Shown here: positions 9,910 to 17,804 of the stretch, piece after piece
How the letters are laid out: each line of letters opens with the position of its first letter
Position numbering within the stretch: position 1 is the stretch's first letter
NCBI RefSeq assembly: GCF_035593985.1
Contig: NZ_CP141587.1
Location: 1-64,000 of the forward strand
Source: Sphingomonas sp. LY29
GTDB taxonomy: Bacteria > Pseudomonadota > Alphaproteobacteria > Sphingomonadales > Sphingomonadaceae
Direction: 5' to 3'
DNA length: 64,000 nucleotides
The notes under the pieces: generated by a model
Told to the model about the DNA's origin: nothing
What the model saw: the letters and a program-made list of their open reading frames with translations, nothing else
Database searches by the model: none
Translations under genes and position numbers: made by a program

Positions 9910-11036
9910 ACGAATAAGCGTGTCAGGATCGAGCGGTAGATCAGCGCGAGATTGCGGATATCCTCGACCGCGGCATGCTCCCCGACCTTATGCATCGTCG
10001 CGTTGGGAAGGCCGAAGTCCACCACCGGGCATAGTTTGATCAGGAACCGCCCATCGGACGTTCCGCCGCCGGTGGAAAGCGAAGGACGTTGTCCCGTCAC
10101 CTCCTCGATCCCGGCGACGACGAGATCATAGAGTTCGCCGGAAGGGGTGAGGAACGCTTCGCCGGAGATCAGCGCCCTGACGGTCGCCTCGGGCGAATGC
10201 TTCGCCACGACGCGACGGACCTCGTCGACCAGATCCTCGCCGCGCTGAAGATTGTTGAAGCGGATATTCAACCGTGCGCCGGATCGGCCCGGGATCAGGT
10301 TGGTCGCGCCAGGGGGCGCGGAAATGTCCGTGAATTCGAGGTTCGATGGCGGGAAGGCATCGTTGCCGTTGTCGATGACCCATGCGTCGAGCTCCGCGAC
10401 AATGCGCGCAAGGACCGGTACCGGATTGTCGGCGCGGTGCGGATAGGCGACGTGTCCCTGCGTGCCCGGGACGTCGATCCACATGTTGACCGAACCGCGT
10501 CGGCCGATCTTCACCGTGTCGCCAAGCCGCGCTTCGCTGGTGGGCTCGCCAATCAGGATCATGTCGGGCCGGATGGCGCGCTCCTCGAGCCAGTCGATGA
10601 TGGCGACCGTGCCGTCAGTGGCAGGACCTTCCTCGTCACCGGTAATCAGCAGCGAGATGGTGCCCTTGTCCTGTGGAAGGTCGGCAACCGCCGCGACGAA
10701 GGCGGCGATCGCGCTTTTCATGTCGTTCGCGCCGCGCCCGGTGAGGATACCGTCTTCGATCCGAGGTTCGAAGGCGTCGTGGGTCCAGCCTTCGCCAGGC
10801 GGCACGACGTCAAGGTGACCGGCGAAGCCGAAGTGCGGACTTCCCGACCCACGCATCGCGACCAAATTCTCGACTGGTCCATCGGGAGCTTCGCCGCGCA
10901 GGAAGCGATGCACCTCAAAACCGAGCGGCCGAAGCGATTCCTCGAGCACGTCAAAGACCTCGCCAACCGCCGGCGTGATGCTGCGGCAGGCGATCAGACG
11001 CTGGGCAAGGACGACGGGATCGACGTTAGAAGTCAT
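9906..11036 (-). CDS. dapE: Succinyl-diaminopimelate desuccinylase
   Basis: DapE hydrolyses N-succinyl-LL-diaminopimelate in the lysine/meso-DAP pathway that feeds peptidoglycan. The 376-residue M20-family metallopeptidase has the metal-binding HLD motif (GHLDVVPPG, His74) with the following GRGANDMKSA, the catalytic and metal Glu pair in TGDEEGPATDGT (about 130-140), and the dimerisation region with NLIPGRSGARLNIRFN. The C-terminal STGGGTSDGRF motif is typical of DapE rather than ArgE. It converges with the GGDEF/EAL gene; the stop codons overlap by three bases. The 147 bases upstream to the next gene contain nothing else I can identify. Confidence 0.96.
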   Translation of the reverse strand: MTSNVDPVVLAQRLIACRSITPAVGEVFDVLEESLRPLGFEVHRFLRGEAPDGPVENLVAMRGSGSPHFGFAGHLDVVPPGEGWTHDAFEPRIEDGILTGRGANDMKSAIAAFVAAVADLPQDKGTISLLITGDEEGPATDGTVAIIDWLEERAIRPDMILIGEPTSEARLGDTVKIGRRGSVNMWIDVPGTQGHVAYPHRADNPVPVLARIVAELDAWVIDNGNDAFPPSNLEFTDISAPPGATNLIPGRSGARLNIRFNNLQRGEDLVDEVRRVVAKHSPEATVRALISGEAFLTPSGELYDLVVAGIEEVTGQRPSLSTGGGTSDGRFLIKLCPVVDFGLPNATMHKVGEHAAVEDIRNLALIYRSILTRLFV

Positions 11037-11183
11037 GCCGATTGCCTAGAAATATGGGCGTTTCGCCGACCGTGTGGAGAGCGTCGAGAGGGAGGGGAGG
11101 TCGAGGCACGGCGCTGGAGTGGCAAATCATGCATCGTTCGTAGCGCGCCGGCGGCAGGGAGGACAGGGGGAGGCAGTTGGAGG

Positions 11184-11849
11184 TTAGTCCTTCGCGGCCG
11201 CCTCATATTCCTCAATAACCCATGGCTCGTCCTGAGCGAGCTCGATCCACTCGACGACGTCGGCGCGATGCAGCACTGCCTCCATGTAGGTCGCGGCGAA
11301 GGGAGGGACGGGGACGCCATAGGTGACGAAGCGGGTCACGACGGGCGCGAACATGATGTCCGCGGCGGTCCAGTCGCCGAACATATAGTCGCCCGATCCG
11401 CCGAATCGCGCGCGCGCCTGCATCCACAGGTTGAGGATACGGATGACTTCCGCCTCGACTGCTGGGGACAGCGGGACCGTTCCAAAATTCTTGCGGACGT
11501 TCATCGGCAGTTCGCGGCGTAGATTGCCGAAGCCCGAATGCATCTCGGCGGCCATCGACCGCGCCATGCCGCGCGCGCTTTCGTCGGCGGGCCAATATTT
11601 GTCGCCACCGACTCGGTCGGCAAGGAATTCGATGATCGCCAAGCTATCCCAGACGACGCAGTCGCCGTCCCACAGGATCGGCACCTTGCCGAGCGAGGGC
11701 GCGAATTCGTCGCCTTCGCGGCGCTGCTCCCATGCTTCGTCGAACAGCGGGACGACCAGTTCCTCGAACTCGATCCCGCTCTGCTTCAGGGCGAGCCAGC
11801 CGCGCATCGACCAGCTGGAATAAGCGCGGTTGCCGATGATTAGCTTCAC
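11184..11849 (-). CDS. Glutathione S-transferase family protein
   Basis: A 221-residue cytosolic GST-fold protein. The N-terminal thioredoxin-like half contains NRAYSSWSMRGWLALK (substrate Ser region) and the conserved cis-Pro segment GKVPIL, followed by DSLAIIEFLA, the glutathione gamma-glutamyl site. The C-terminal half is helical, with the conserved N-capping motif region FGDWTAADIMFAPV. Substrate cannot be told from sequence. The gene overlaps the start of engB by 4 bases and continues the minus-strand run from yidC. Confidence 0.92.
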   Translation of the reverse strand: MKLIIGNRAYSSWSMRGWLALKQSGIEFEELVVPLFDEAWEQRREGDEFAPSLGKVPILWDGDCVVWDSLAIIEFLADRVGGDKYWPADESARGMARSMAAEMHSGFGNLRRELPMNVRKNFGTVPLSPAVEAEVIRILNLWMQARARFGGSGDYMFGDWTAADIMFAPVVTRFVTYGVPVPPFAATYMEAVLHRADVVEWIELAQDEPWVIEEYEAAAKD

Positions 11850-12490
11850 GACAGCACGGCTTCCAGGATCGCGGAACGAAGTTCGGGGATGCCGCGGCCG
11901 GTTTCGGCGGACGTCGGCAGGATCAGCGGATGGGCCGCGGGATGCTTGGCCGCTTCGACGCGAACCCCTTCGATCGTGCTTTCCAACTCGGTCGGTTTGA
12001 TCTTGTCGCCCTTCGTCAGGACGAGATGGTAGCTGACCGCGGCACTGTCGAGCATGGTCATGATCTCGCGATCGACGTCCTTAAGCCCGTGACGCGAATC
12101 GACCAGGACCAGCGCGCGCTTGAGTACCTGGCGGCCGCGCAGGAAGTCGTTGATCAGGAAGCGCCAGCGCTTGACCATGTCCTTGGGCGCTTCGGCAAAG
12201 CCATAGCCGGGCATGTCGACCAGCCGAAAGACCAGCGGCTTGCCCACGTCGAAGATGTTGAGTTCCTGCGTCCGCCCCGGCGTATTCGACGCGCGCGCCA
12301 GCTTGTTGCGGTTCGTAAGCGCGTTGATCAACGACGACTTGCCGACGTTGGAGCGTCCGGCAAACGCGATCTCCGGCGCGTCGGGCGCGGGGAGGTGCTC
12401 AAGCGTCGGGGCCGACTTCAGGAAGTCGATCGGCCCCGCGAACAGCTTGCGCGCGCGCTCCGCAAACTCGGCGTCATGCTCGTCGGTCAT
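11846..12490 (-). CDS. engB: Ribosome biogenesis GTP-binding protein EngB/YsxC
   Basis: EngB (YihA/YsxC) is a GTPase needed for assembly of the large ribosomal subunit. The 214-residue protein has G1 (GRSNVGKSS, from residue 45), G2 threonine in the TPGRTQELN segment, G3 (DMPGYGFAEAPK), G4 (TKGDK) and the C-terminal TSAETGRGI (G5). It overlaps yidC by 4 bases upstream and the GST gene by 4 bases downstream. The order rpmH-rnpA-yidD-yidC-engB is widely conserved, which supports the call. Confidence 0.97.
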   Translation of the reverse strand: MTDEHDAEFAERARKLFAGPIDFLKSAPTLEHLPAPDAPEIAFAGRSNVGKSSLINALTNRNKLARASNTPGRTQELNIFDVGKPLVFRLVDMPGYGFAEAPKDMVKRWRFLINDFLRGRQVLKRALVLVDSRHGLKDVDREIMTMLDSAAVSYHLVLTKGDKIKPTELESTIEGVRVEAAKHPAAHPLILPTSAETGRGIPELRSAILEAVLS

Positions 12491-14220
12491 TTCTTGACCA
12501 CGGTCGCGACCGCGTCGACCTCGGTCGGCGGGGTCATCTCATGATCGTAGCGGTAATAGAGCCACTTCTGCTGCGCGATCGTGAGTAGGTTGTTGACGAA
12601 CCAGTAAAGCTGCAGGCCTGCGGCGAACGGCGCCATCACGACGATCAGGACCCACGGCATGATCGAGAAGATCTGCGCTTGAACCGGGTCGGTCGGCTGC
12701 GGGTTGAGCTTGATCGAGATCCACTGCGTCACGCCGACCAGGATCGGCAGCACGCCGATCGCCAGCAGGTGGGGCGGGGTGAAGTCGAGCAGGCCGAACA
12801 GGTTGACCGGGGTCAGCGGGTCGGGGGCGCTCAAATCGCGGATCCAAGCGACAAACGGCTGATGGCGCATTTCGACGCTGACCATCAGCACCTTGTACAG
12901 CGCGTAGAAGACCGGGATCTGAAGCAGGATGGGGAGGCAGCCCGCCGCCGGATTGATCTTCTCAGTCTGGTACAGCTTCAGCATTTCCTGCTGAAGCCGA
13001 GGCTTATCGTCCTTGTAGCGTTCTTGGATCGCCTTCATCTTTGGCTGAACGCGGCGCATGCCGGCCATCGAGCGGAACTGCTTGTCGGCGATCGGGAACA
13101 TCAGCAGCCGGACTATGAAGGTCAGGCAGATGATCGCCACGCCGAAGTTGCCGGTGGCGTGAAACAGCCATTGCAGCAGGCCGAAGATCGGCCGCATGAA
13201 CCATTCGAACCAGCCCCAGTCGATCGACTTCGACAGGCGGGTGATCCCGCGAGTCTCGGCGGCGTCGAGCTGGCTCTTTTCCTTCGCGCCGGCGAAGAAG
13301 TGCGTCTCGCCACTAACCGCCTGGCCCGGCGCGACGATGAACGGCGCACCCGCGTAGTCGGCCTGATAGGCGCCCGACGGCGTGCGCTTCAGGCTGGCGG
13401 CGAAGTTGGATCCGTTGGCGGGCGCCAACGCGGTCAGCCAATATTTATCGGTGAAGCCGAGCCAGCCGCTCGACGCGTCGCGGGTGATCCCGGCGCGGTC
13501 TTCGTCGAGCGTCTCGTAATTGACGTCATAGTCGGCGGTGCCGTTCAGCACCGACATCGGCCCGACGTGCATCGTCCACCCGTCGGCGTCCGTCGACTTT
13601 GCGGCCCGGCTGACGAGGCCGTAGCTGCGCAGACCCACTGCGCTGGGCGACAGGTTGGCGACGCGCTGGCGGATGGTGAAGAGGTAGCCGTCGTCGACCG
13701 AGACGATCTGTTCGAAGCGCTGGCCGGTAGCATTGGTCCAGCTGAGCGAGACCGGCTGGGCCGGAGTCAGTACCGGCGCGCTGGCGGTCCAGACGCTGTT
13801 GGCATCGGGGGCGGCGACGCCCTGTCCGACCCAGCCAAAACCGCCGAAATAGGCATCGCGCGCGCCGGCCGGGGTTAGGAGGCGAACGGCGGGGGAGTCC
13901 TTGGCAAGGCCTTCGCGCTGGCGGACCAGGGTGAGATCGTCGAAGCGAGCGCCCTTCAGGTTGATCGAGCCGTTGACGCTGGGCGTTTCAATGCGGACGC
14001 GCGGCGTTTCGGCAAGGACGACGGCGCGGTCGCGGATCGCGCGCGGGCTGTCGGCGGCGGGGTCCGCGGAAGGTTGCGGCAGGGGCTTCACCTTGCCGTT
14101 CTCGACGGTCTGGGTCTGCGGGCCCGAGGTCGGCCAAACGCTTTCGGACAGGAAGCTCCAGCCGATCAGGACGAGCGCGCTGAGCACGATCGCCAGCATC
14201 ATATTGCGATTGTCGTTCAC
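12487..14220 (-). CDS. yidC: Membrane protein insertase YidC
   Basis: YidC inserts and folds inner-membrane proteins alone or with SecYEG. The 577-residue product has an N-terminal anchor (MMLAIVLSALVLIGWSF), a large periplasmic domain of about 300 residues as in Gram-negative YidC, and the C-terminal 60 kDa IMP domain with five helices, including MRRVQPKMKAIQERYKDD and the YxxxKVNPxxGCLP-like segment TEKINPAAGCLPILLQIPVF. I chose GTG at 14220 because VNDNRNM is the family start; the frame is open to 14355 but that would add 45 non-homologous residues overlapping yidD. It overlaps engB by 4 bases. Confidence 0.97.
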   Translation of the reverse strand: MNDNRNMMLAIVLSALVLIGWSFLSESVWPTSGPQTQTVENGKVKPLPQPSADPAADSPRAIRDRAVVLAETPRVRIETPSVNGSINLKGARFDDLTLVRQREGLAKDSPAVRLLTPAGARDAYFGGFGWVGQGVAAPDANSVWTASAPVLTPAQPVSLSWTNATGQRFEQIVSVDDGYLFTIRQRVANLSPSAVGLRSYGLVSRAAKSTDADGWTMHVGPMSVLNGTADYDVNYETLDEDRAGITRDASSGWLGFTDKYWLTALAPANGSNFAASLKRTPSGAYQADYAGAPFIVAPGQAVSGETHFFAGAKEKSQLDAAETRGITRLSKSIDWGWFEWFMRPIFGLLQWLFHATGNFGVAIICLTFIVRLLMFPIADKQFRSMAGMRRVQPKMKAIQERYKDDKPRLQQEMLKLYQTEKINPAAGCLPILLQIPVFYALYKVLMVSVEMRHQPFVAWIRDLSAPDPLTPVNLFGLLDFTPPHLLAIGVLPILVGVTQWISIKLNPQPTDPVQAQIFSIMPWVLIVVMAPFAAGLQLYWFVNNLLTIAQQKWLYYRYDHEMTPPTEVDAVATVVKK

Positions 14221-14242
14221 TTCGAATGGCGTCCTTGTCGTG

Positions 14243-14455
14243 TCACGGGACCGGATCGGGCCCTTGCCCGCCCCAGGGATGGCAGCGCATGATTCGTTTG
14301 AGGGCCATCCAGCCCCCTTTCGCGGCGCCATAGCGCCGAAGAGCGGTGATCGCATAGGCCGAACAACTCGGCTGGAACCGGCAGGACGGCGGCAGGACCT
14401 TGCTTGGTCCTAGCTGCCACCCGCGCGCAACAAGAATGAGGGCGCGGGCAATCAT
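14243..14455 (-). CDS. yidD: Membrane protein insertion efficiency factor YidD
   Basis: YidD is a small peripheral inner-membrane protein that assists YidC. The 70-residue protein has the family features: N-terminal [12 protein letters not shown], the Cys-rich core [15 protein letters not shown], and the C-terminal [18 protein letters not shown]. All three conserved Cys are present. It overlaps rnpA by 4 bases (ATGA) and lies just upstream of yidC, the standard position. Confidence 0.96.
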   Translation of the reverse strand: MIARALILVARGWQLGPSKVLPPSCRFQPSCSAYAITALRRYGAAKGGWMALKRIMRCHPWGGQGPDPVP

Positions 14456-14916
14456 CGGGAGAGCTTCGCAAGAGCGCGGCGGAGGTCTTCGGCCAGCGTC
14501 TGGAAGTCGCGTTCGATCCCGCCGGCCCGGCCGATCAGGACATGGTCGGCGCCGGCGAGCGCATGATCGGGAAAAATCGCGCGGGCGAGTTCGCGGAAGC
14601 GCCGCTTCATCCGGTTGCGGACGACGGCGTTGCCAATTTTTTTGGTCACGGTGTAGCCGACGCGGACCGTCGCATCGTCATCGCCGCGCGGGCGGACTAG
14701 CAGGACGAAACCGGGCATGGGAGCACGCTTGCCGCGATTGGCGGCGAGGAAATCCGAACGCCGGGTAAGCGTGATTAGGCGCTGAGCTTCTTGCGGCCGC
14801 GAGCGCGGCGGGCGTTCAGCACCTTGCGGCCGCCGACAGTCGCCATCCGGTGACGGAAGCCGTGACGCCGTGCGCGGACGAGGTTGCTCGGCTGGAAAGT
14901 GCGCTTCATCGCTCAT
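14452..14916 (-). CDS. rnpA: Ribonuclease P protein component with N-terminal extension enclosing rpmH
   Basis: RnpA is the protein cofactor of RNase P, which trims the 5' leader of tRNAs. The conserved domain starts at about residue 50 ([14 protein letters not shown]) and carries the RNA-binding signature [14 protein letters not shown]. There is no ATG, GTG or TTG near that point: the codons are CTA ATC ACG CTT. The next in-frame ATG downstream (MPGFVLL) would delete the essential first strand and helix. The only canonical in-frame start is ATG 14916, giving 154 residues with a roughly 48-residue Arg/Pro-rich extension. This frame contains rpmH entirely in another frame. A near-cognate start at ATC is the alternative. 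Confidence 0.85.
   Translation of the reverse strand: MSDEAHFPAEQPRPRTASRLPSPDGDCRRPQGAERPPRSRPQEAQRLITLTRRSDFLAANRGKRAPMPGFVLLVRPRGDDDATVRVGYTVTKKIGNAVVRNRMKRRFRELARAIFPDHALAGADHVLIGRAGGIERDFQTLAEDLRRALAKLSR
14775..14909 (-). CDS. rpmH: 50S ribosomal protein L34
   Basis: L34 is a small basic protein of the large ribosomal subunit. Translation from ATG 14909 gives 44 residues beginning [18 protein letters not shown] and ending [10 protein letters not shown], the textbook L34 sequence, with TAA at 14775-14777. Its start lies 7 bases after the ATG of the extended rnpA frame, so both could use the same upstream AAGG-type site. The gene is fully nested in rnpA, in a different frame. Confidence 0.97.
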   Translation of the reverse strand: MKRTFQPSNLVRARRHGFRHRMATVGGRKVLNARRARGRKKLSA

Positions 14917-14930
14917 GCCTTCGTAGATCT

Positions 14931-14955
14931 AATGAAAAGGGCCGCCGAAGCGGCC
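14931..14955 (-). terminator. Hairpin with UUCG loop and T-rich tail before rpmH
   Basis: Read on the minus strand, GGCCGC-TTCG-GCGGCC (14955-14940) is a perfect 6-bp stem with a stable UUCG-type tetraloop followed by CTTTTC. It lies between the small membrane-protein gene (stop at 14994) and the rpmH/rnpA starts, about 20 bases before them. It could be a terminator of the upstream gene or an attenuator in the rpmH leader. Confidence 0.65.
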
Positions 14956-14993
14956 TCTGTTGCGGGCGCCGATACGGGGGCGTGTGGGCAAAG

Positions 14994-15425
14994 TCAATGG
15001 ATTCGATCCGCCGGGCGCTCGGGATCGCCGGGCATTTCCGGTGGTGCGGCGGGCGGCGAGGGGAGGTGCGCGCCGACACCTGAGCCGTCGCTTGCCTCGT
15101 CGAGCGGCGGCAGGCCCTCTGCTTCACGCTCCTTGCGGATTTCCTCGCGGCGCTTTGCGCTTTCGCGGCGCAGGCCCCAGTCGGCCCATCGACCCGCCTT
15201 CGGCTGCCAGCGTTTGAAATGAACGTAGCGCCGCTTGGCCCACATGCTGGTCTTCAGCACCATCGCCAGGCCGATCGCAAAGACAAAGATGCCGCCCGGA
15301 CCGGGGATGACGCCAGCCAAAGGCGATAGCAGGATGAGCACCACGCCGACGACGAAGATGCTCCATTCGACGGCAGGGTGATCGATGAACGCCTGCCACT
15401 GGTCGCGCGAAATCATCGCCGCCAT
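14994..15425 (-). CDS. Small membrane protein with PGPG motif
   Basis: A 143-residue protein with one long or two short membrane segments (about residues 20-57) enclosing an IPGPGGIFVFAIGLAMVLK segment, then a very basic stretch (WAKRRYVHFKRWQPK) and a charged Pro-rich C-terminal tail. The PGPG element resembles the 'putative transmembrane protein (PGPGW)' family; this is my recollection of the family, not a search result. An internal Met (15416) is an equally good start. It is upstream of rpmH, separated by a terminator-like hairpin. Function unknown. Confidence 0.8.
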   Translation of the reverse strand: MAAMISRDQWQAFIDHPAVEWSIFVVGVVLILLSPLAGVIPGPGGIFVFAIGLAMVLKTSMWAKRRYVHFKRWQPKAGRWADWGLRRESAKRREEIRKEREAEGLPPLDEASDGSGVGAHLPSPPAAPPEMPGDPERPADRIH

Positions 15426-15538
15426 GTGGGTCGTTTCGTTGGCGGCGACAAGGGGAGTTGCGTCGCGATGCAGGGCCGCTAGGCTGGACGAGCCGAGCCA
15501 GGGGGAATGTTGCGTCGAATGATTGAAGGCGGCCGCTG

Positions 15539-17047
15539 ATGGTCGCGACCGTGGCGACCGTCGCCTATCTCGGTCTCGAAGCCCGTGCGGTCGAAGTGCA
15601 GGTCCAGCTGTCGAGCGGACTGCCGCGTTTCACCATTGTTGGATTGCCCGACAAGGCTGTTGCGGAAAGCCGCGAACGGGTCCGCGCTGCGCTGTCGGCG
15701 ATCGGATTGGCCCTGCCGCCCAAGGTCATTACCATCAACCTGTCGCCGGCCGACCTGCCGAAGGAAGGGTCGCACTTCGACTTGCCGATCGCACTTGGGC
15801 TGCTGGCGGCAATCGGGGCCGTCGATGCGGAAAGCCTGTCGCACTATGTCGCGGTCGGAGAAATGGGTCTCGATGGACGGATTGCCGCTTCACCAGGCGT
15901 GCTGCTGGCGGCGCTGCATGCGAGTTCTCGAAGCATGGGTCTGATCTGCCCCGCGGCGCAGGGCGGCGAAGCCTCGTGGGCGGGGCAGGTCGAAGTGCTG
16001 GCCGCCCCGGACCTTCTCGCGCTGATGTCGCACTTCAAGGGGACCCAGTTGCTGCGGCCACCCGAACCGGGCGAAGCGGAGGCGCCGGTGGCTGGCCCCG
16101 ACCTTCGGCAGGTGAAGGGTCAGGAAGTCGCGAAGCGCGCGCTCGAGATCGCGGCGGCCGGCGGGCATAATCTGCTAATGAGCGGGCCACCGGGCGCGGG
16201 GAAATCCCTGCTGGCGTCGTGCCTGCCGGGGATCCTGCTCCCGTTGGAGCCGGCCGAAGCACTTCAAGTGTCGATGGTGGCCAGCGTGGCGGGGGAGTTG
16301 GAAGGGGGGCGGCTAAAGCGGCGGCGGCCGTTCCGCAGTTCGCATCACTCGGCATCGATGCCTGCGCTCGTCGGTGGCGGGCTGAAGGTCCGCCCGGGAG
16401 AAATCAGCCTCGCGCATCTCGGCGTGCTGTTCCTCGACGAATTGCCGGAGTTCCAGCGTGGGGTTCTCGATTCGCTTCGACAACCGATTGAAACCGGCAA
16501 AGTGAGCGTTGCGCGGGCGAACATGCACGTGACATTTCCCGCGCGTGTGCAGTTGATCGCGGCGATGAACCCGTGTCGCTGCGGGCACCTCGGCGATCCG
16601 GCGCTGGCTTGTGCGCGGGCGCCGCGATGCGCGGCCGACTATCAAGCGCGGGTGTCGGGTCCGTTGCTCGACCGAATCGATCTTCACGTTGACGTACAAG
16701 GAGTCAGCGCGGCCGACTTGACCCTGCCACCGCCCGCTGAGGGAAGTGACCAAGTCGCAGGCAGGGTCGCCGCGGCGCGCCAGGTCCAGTCGCGGCGCTT
16801 CAACGGGTCTGGCGTGCGAACGAACGCCGAGGCCGACGGCGAACTGCTCGATTCGATCGCGACGCCCGACGAGCCGGGACGCAAGCTTCTCGCCGATGCG
16901 GCGGCGGCGATGCGGTTGTCGGCACGGGGTTTTCACCGCGTGCTGCGCGTGTCGCGGACGATTGCCGACCTCGCCGGGGCCGAACAGGTCGGGCGCATCC
17001 ACGTCGCCGAAGCGCTCAGCTACCGTCGCCAAGCCCCGCGCAACTAG
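15539..17047 (+). CDS. comM: YifB/ComM family Mg-chelatase-like AAA+ ATPase
   Basis: ComM is a hexameric helicase that promotes branch migration during natural transformation in competent species. The 502-residue protein has the N-terminal ChlI-like domain (GLEARAVEVQVQLSSGLP, VGLPDKAVAESRERVRAAL), the AAA+ core with Walker A (GPPGAGKSLLA, about residue 222), the SxH segment FRSSHHSASMPAL, Walker B (LGVLFLDELPEF), the zinc-binding-like NPCRCGHLGD with further Cys, and the C-terminal Mg_chelatase_C region ending in a helical bundle. Its presence alongside a broken comEC in this window is notable. Confidence 0.95.
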   Translation: MVATVATVAYLGLEARAVEVQVQLSSGLPRFTIVGLPDKAVAESRERVRAALSAIGLALPPKVITINLSPADLPKEGSHFDLPIALGLLAAIGAVDAESLSHYVAVGEMGLDGRIAASPGVLLAALHASSRSMGLICPAAQGGEASWAGQVEVLAAPDLLALMSHFKGTQLLRPPEPGEAEAPVAGPDLRQVKGQEVAKRALEIAAAGGHNLLMSGPPGAGKSLLASCLPGILLPLEPAEALQVSMVASVAGELEGGRLKRRRPFRSSHHSASMPALVGGGLKVRPGEISLAHLGVLFLDELPEFQRGVLDSLRQPIETGKVSVARANMHVTFPARVQLIAAMNPCRCGHLGDPALACARAPRCAADYQARVSGPLLDRIDLHVDVQGVSAADLTLPPPAEGSDQVAGRVAAARQVQSRRFNGSGVRTNAEADGELLDSIATPDEPGRKLLADAAAAMRLSARGFHRVLRVSRTIADLAGAEQVGRIHVAEALSYRRQAPRN

Positions 17048-17100
17048 GACTGGCGTTCGCGATCACACAGGATAAGTTCACACCAATTGTCAGGGGGAAA

Positions 17101-17595
17101 ATGGAAATGTCACCAATCGACTGGGCCACCCGGCCGCTTAAGAAATACGCCACCTTCTCGGGTCGAGCACCGCGCGCCGAATATTGGTGGTTCTACCTTC
17201 TCTCGATCATTCTTTACCTCGTGGCGACGGTCATCGACTCCTTGCTCGGCCTCTCGATCATCGGACCGTACGGACCGGTCACGTTGCTCGTCGCCGTGGG
17301 ACTGCTCATTCCCTACCTCGCCGCGACGGTTCGCAGATTGCACGACCGCGACCACACCGGTTGGTGGGTGCTGGTCCCGTTCCTGCCTTATGCCATCGTC
17401 ATCGCCCTCGTAGGCCAGGCCGGCGGAGACCTGACGTCGAGCACCAGCGTCGGGGCAGTCGGCATTCTCACCCTCGTCGCCGGGATCGCGGGTATCGCCC
17501 TGTTCATCTTTCTCGTCCTGCCGGGCACCAAGGGACCGAACCGCTACGGCGAAGATCCTTACGGTCACGACGTGACGGAGCGCCCACTCGTTTGA
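17101..17595 (+). CDS. DUF805 family membrane protein
   Basis: A 164-residue integral membrane protein of the DUF805 family. It starts with the family signature WATRPLKKYATFSGRAPRAEYWWFYL-like region (about residues 7-33), followed by three or four hydrophobic segments, the conserved ATVRRLHDRDHTGWWVL motif and the end PGTKGPNRYGEDP. A GGGG ribosome binding site precedes the ATG. Function unknown; the family is often near envelope or stress genes but nothing here points to a role. Confidence 0.92.
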   Translation: MEMSPIDWATRPLKKYATFSGRAPRAEYWWFYLLSIILYLVATVIDSLLGLSIIGPYGPVTLLVAVGLLIPYLAATVRRLHDRDHTGWWVLVPFLPYAIVIALVGQAGGDLTSSTSVGAVGILTLVAGIAGIALFIFLVLPGTKGPNRYGEDPYGHDVTERPLV

Positions 17596-17644
17596 TTGCT
17601 TGTCGCTTGCCCGGCAATTTGTCCGTGCTAAAGGCGACGGAAGT

Positions 17645-17728
17645 GCCCCTGTGGCGGAATGGTAGACGCGCTCGACTCAAAATCGAGTTCTTCACGGAGT
17701 GTCCGTTCGAGTCGGACCAGGGGCACCA
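17645..17728 (+). tRNA. tRNA-Leu (anticodon CAA)
   Basis: Cloverleaf read by eye: acceptor stem GCCCCTG pairs with CAGGGGC, anticodon stem CTCGA/TCGAG encloses loop CTCAAAA giving anticodon CAA, a class II variable arm follows, and the T-stem GTCCG/CGGAC encloses TTCGAGT. The discriminator is A and CCA is encoded. It reads UUG codons. Confidence 0.97.
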
Positions 17729-17804
17729 TTCCCATGACCATAATAAGCGTGGCGGTAGCCATAGGGTCGCTAGCGCCCGTTAAACGGACTGCTAATGTCC
17801 GCGA

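Noticed and set aside
10089-11522. 477-codon plus-strand frame opposite dapE
   Set aside because: dapE and the GST gene are clear on the other strand; this translation has no family features.
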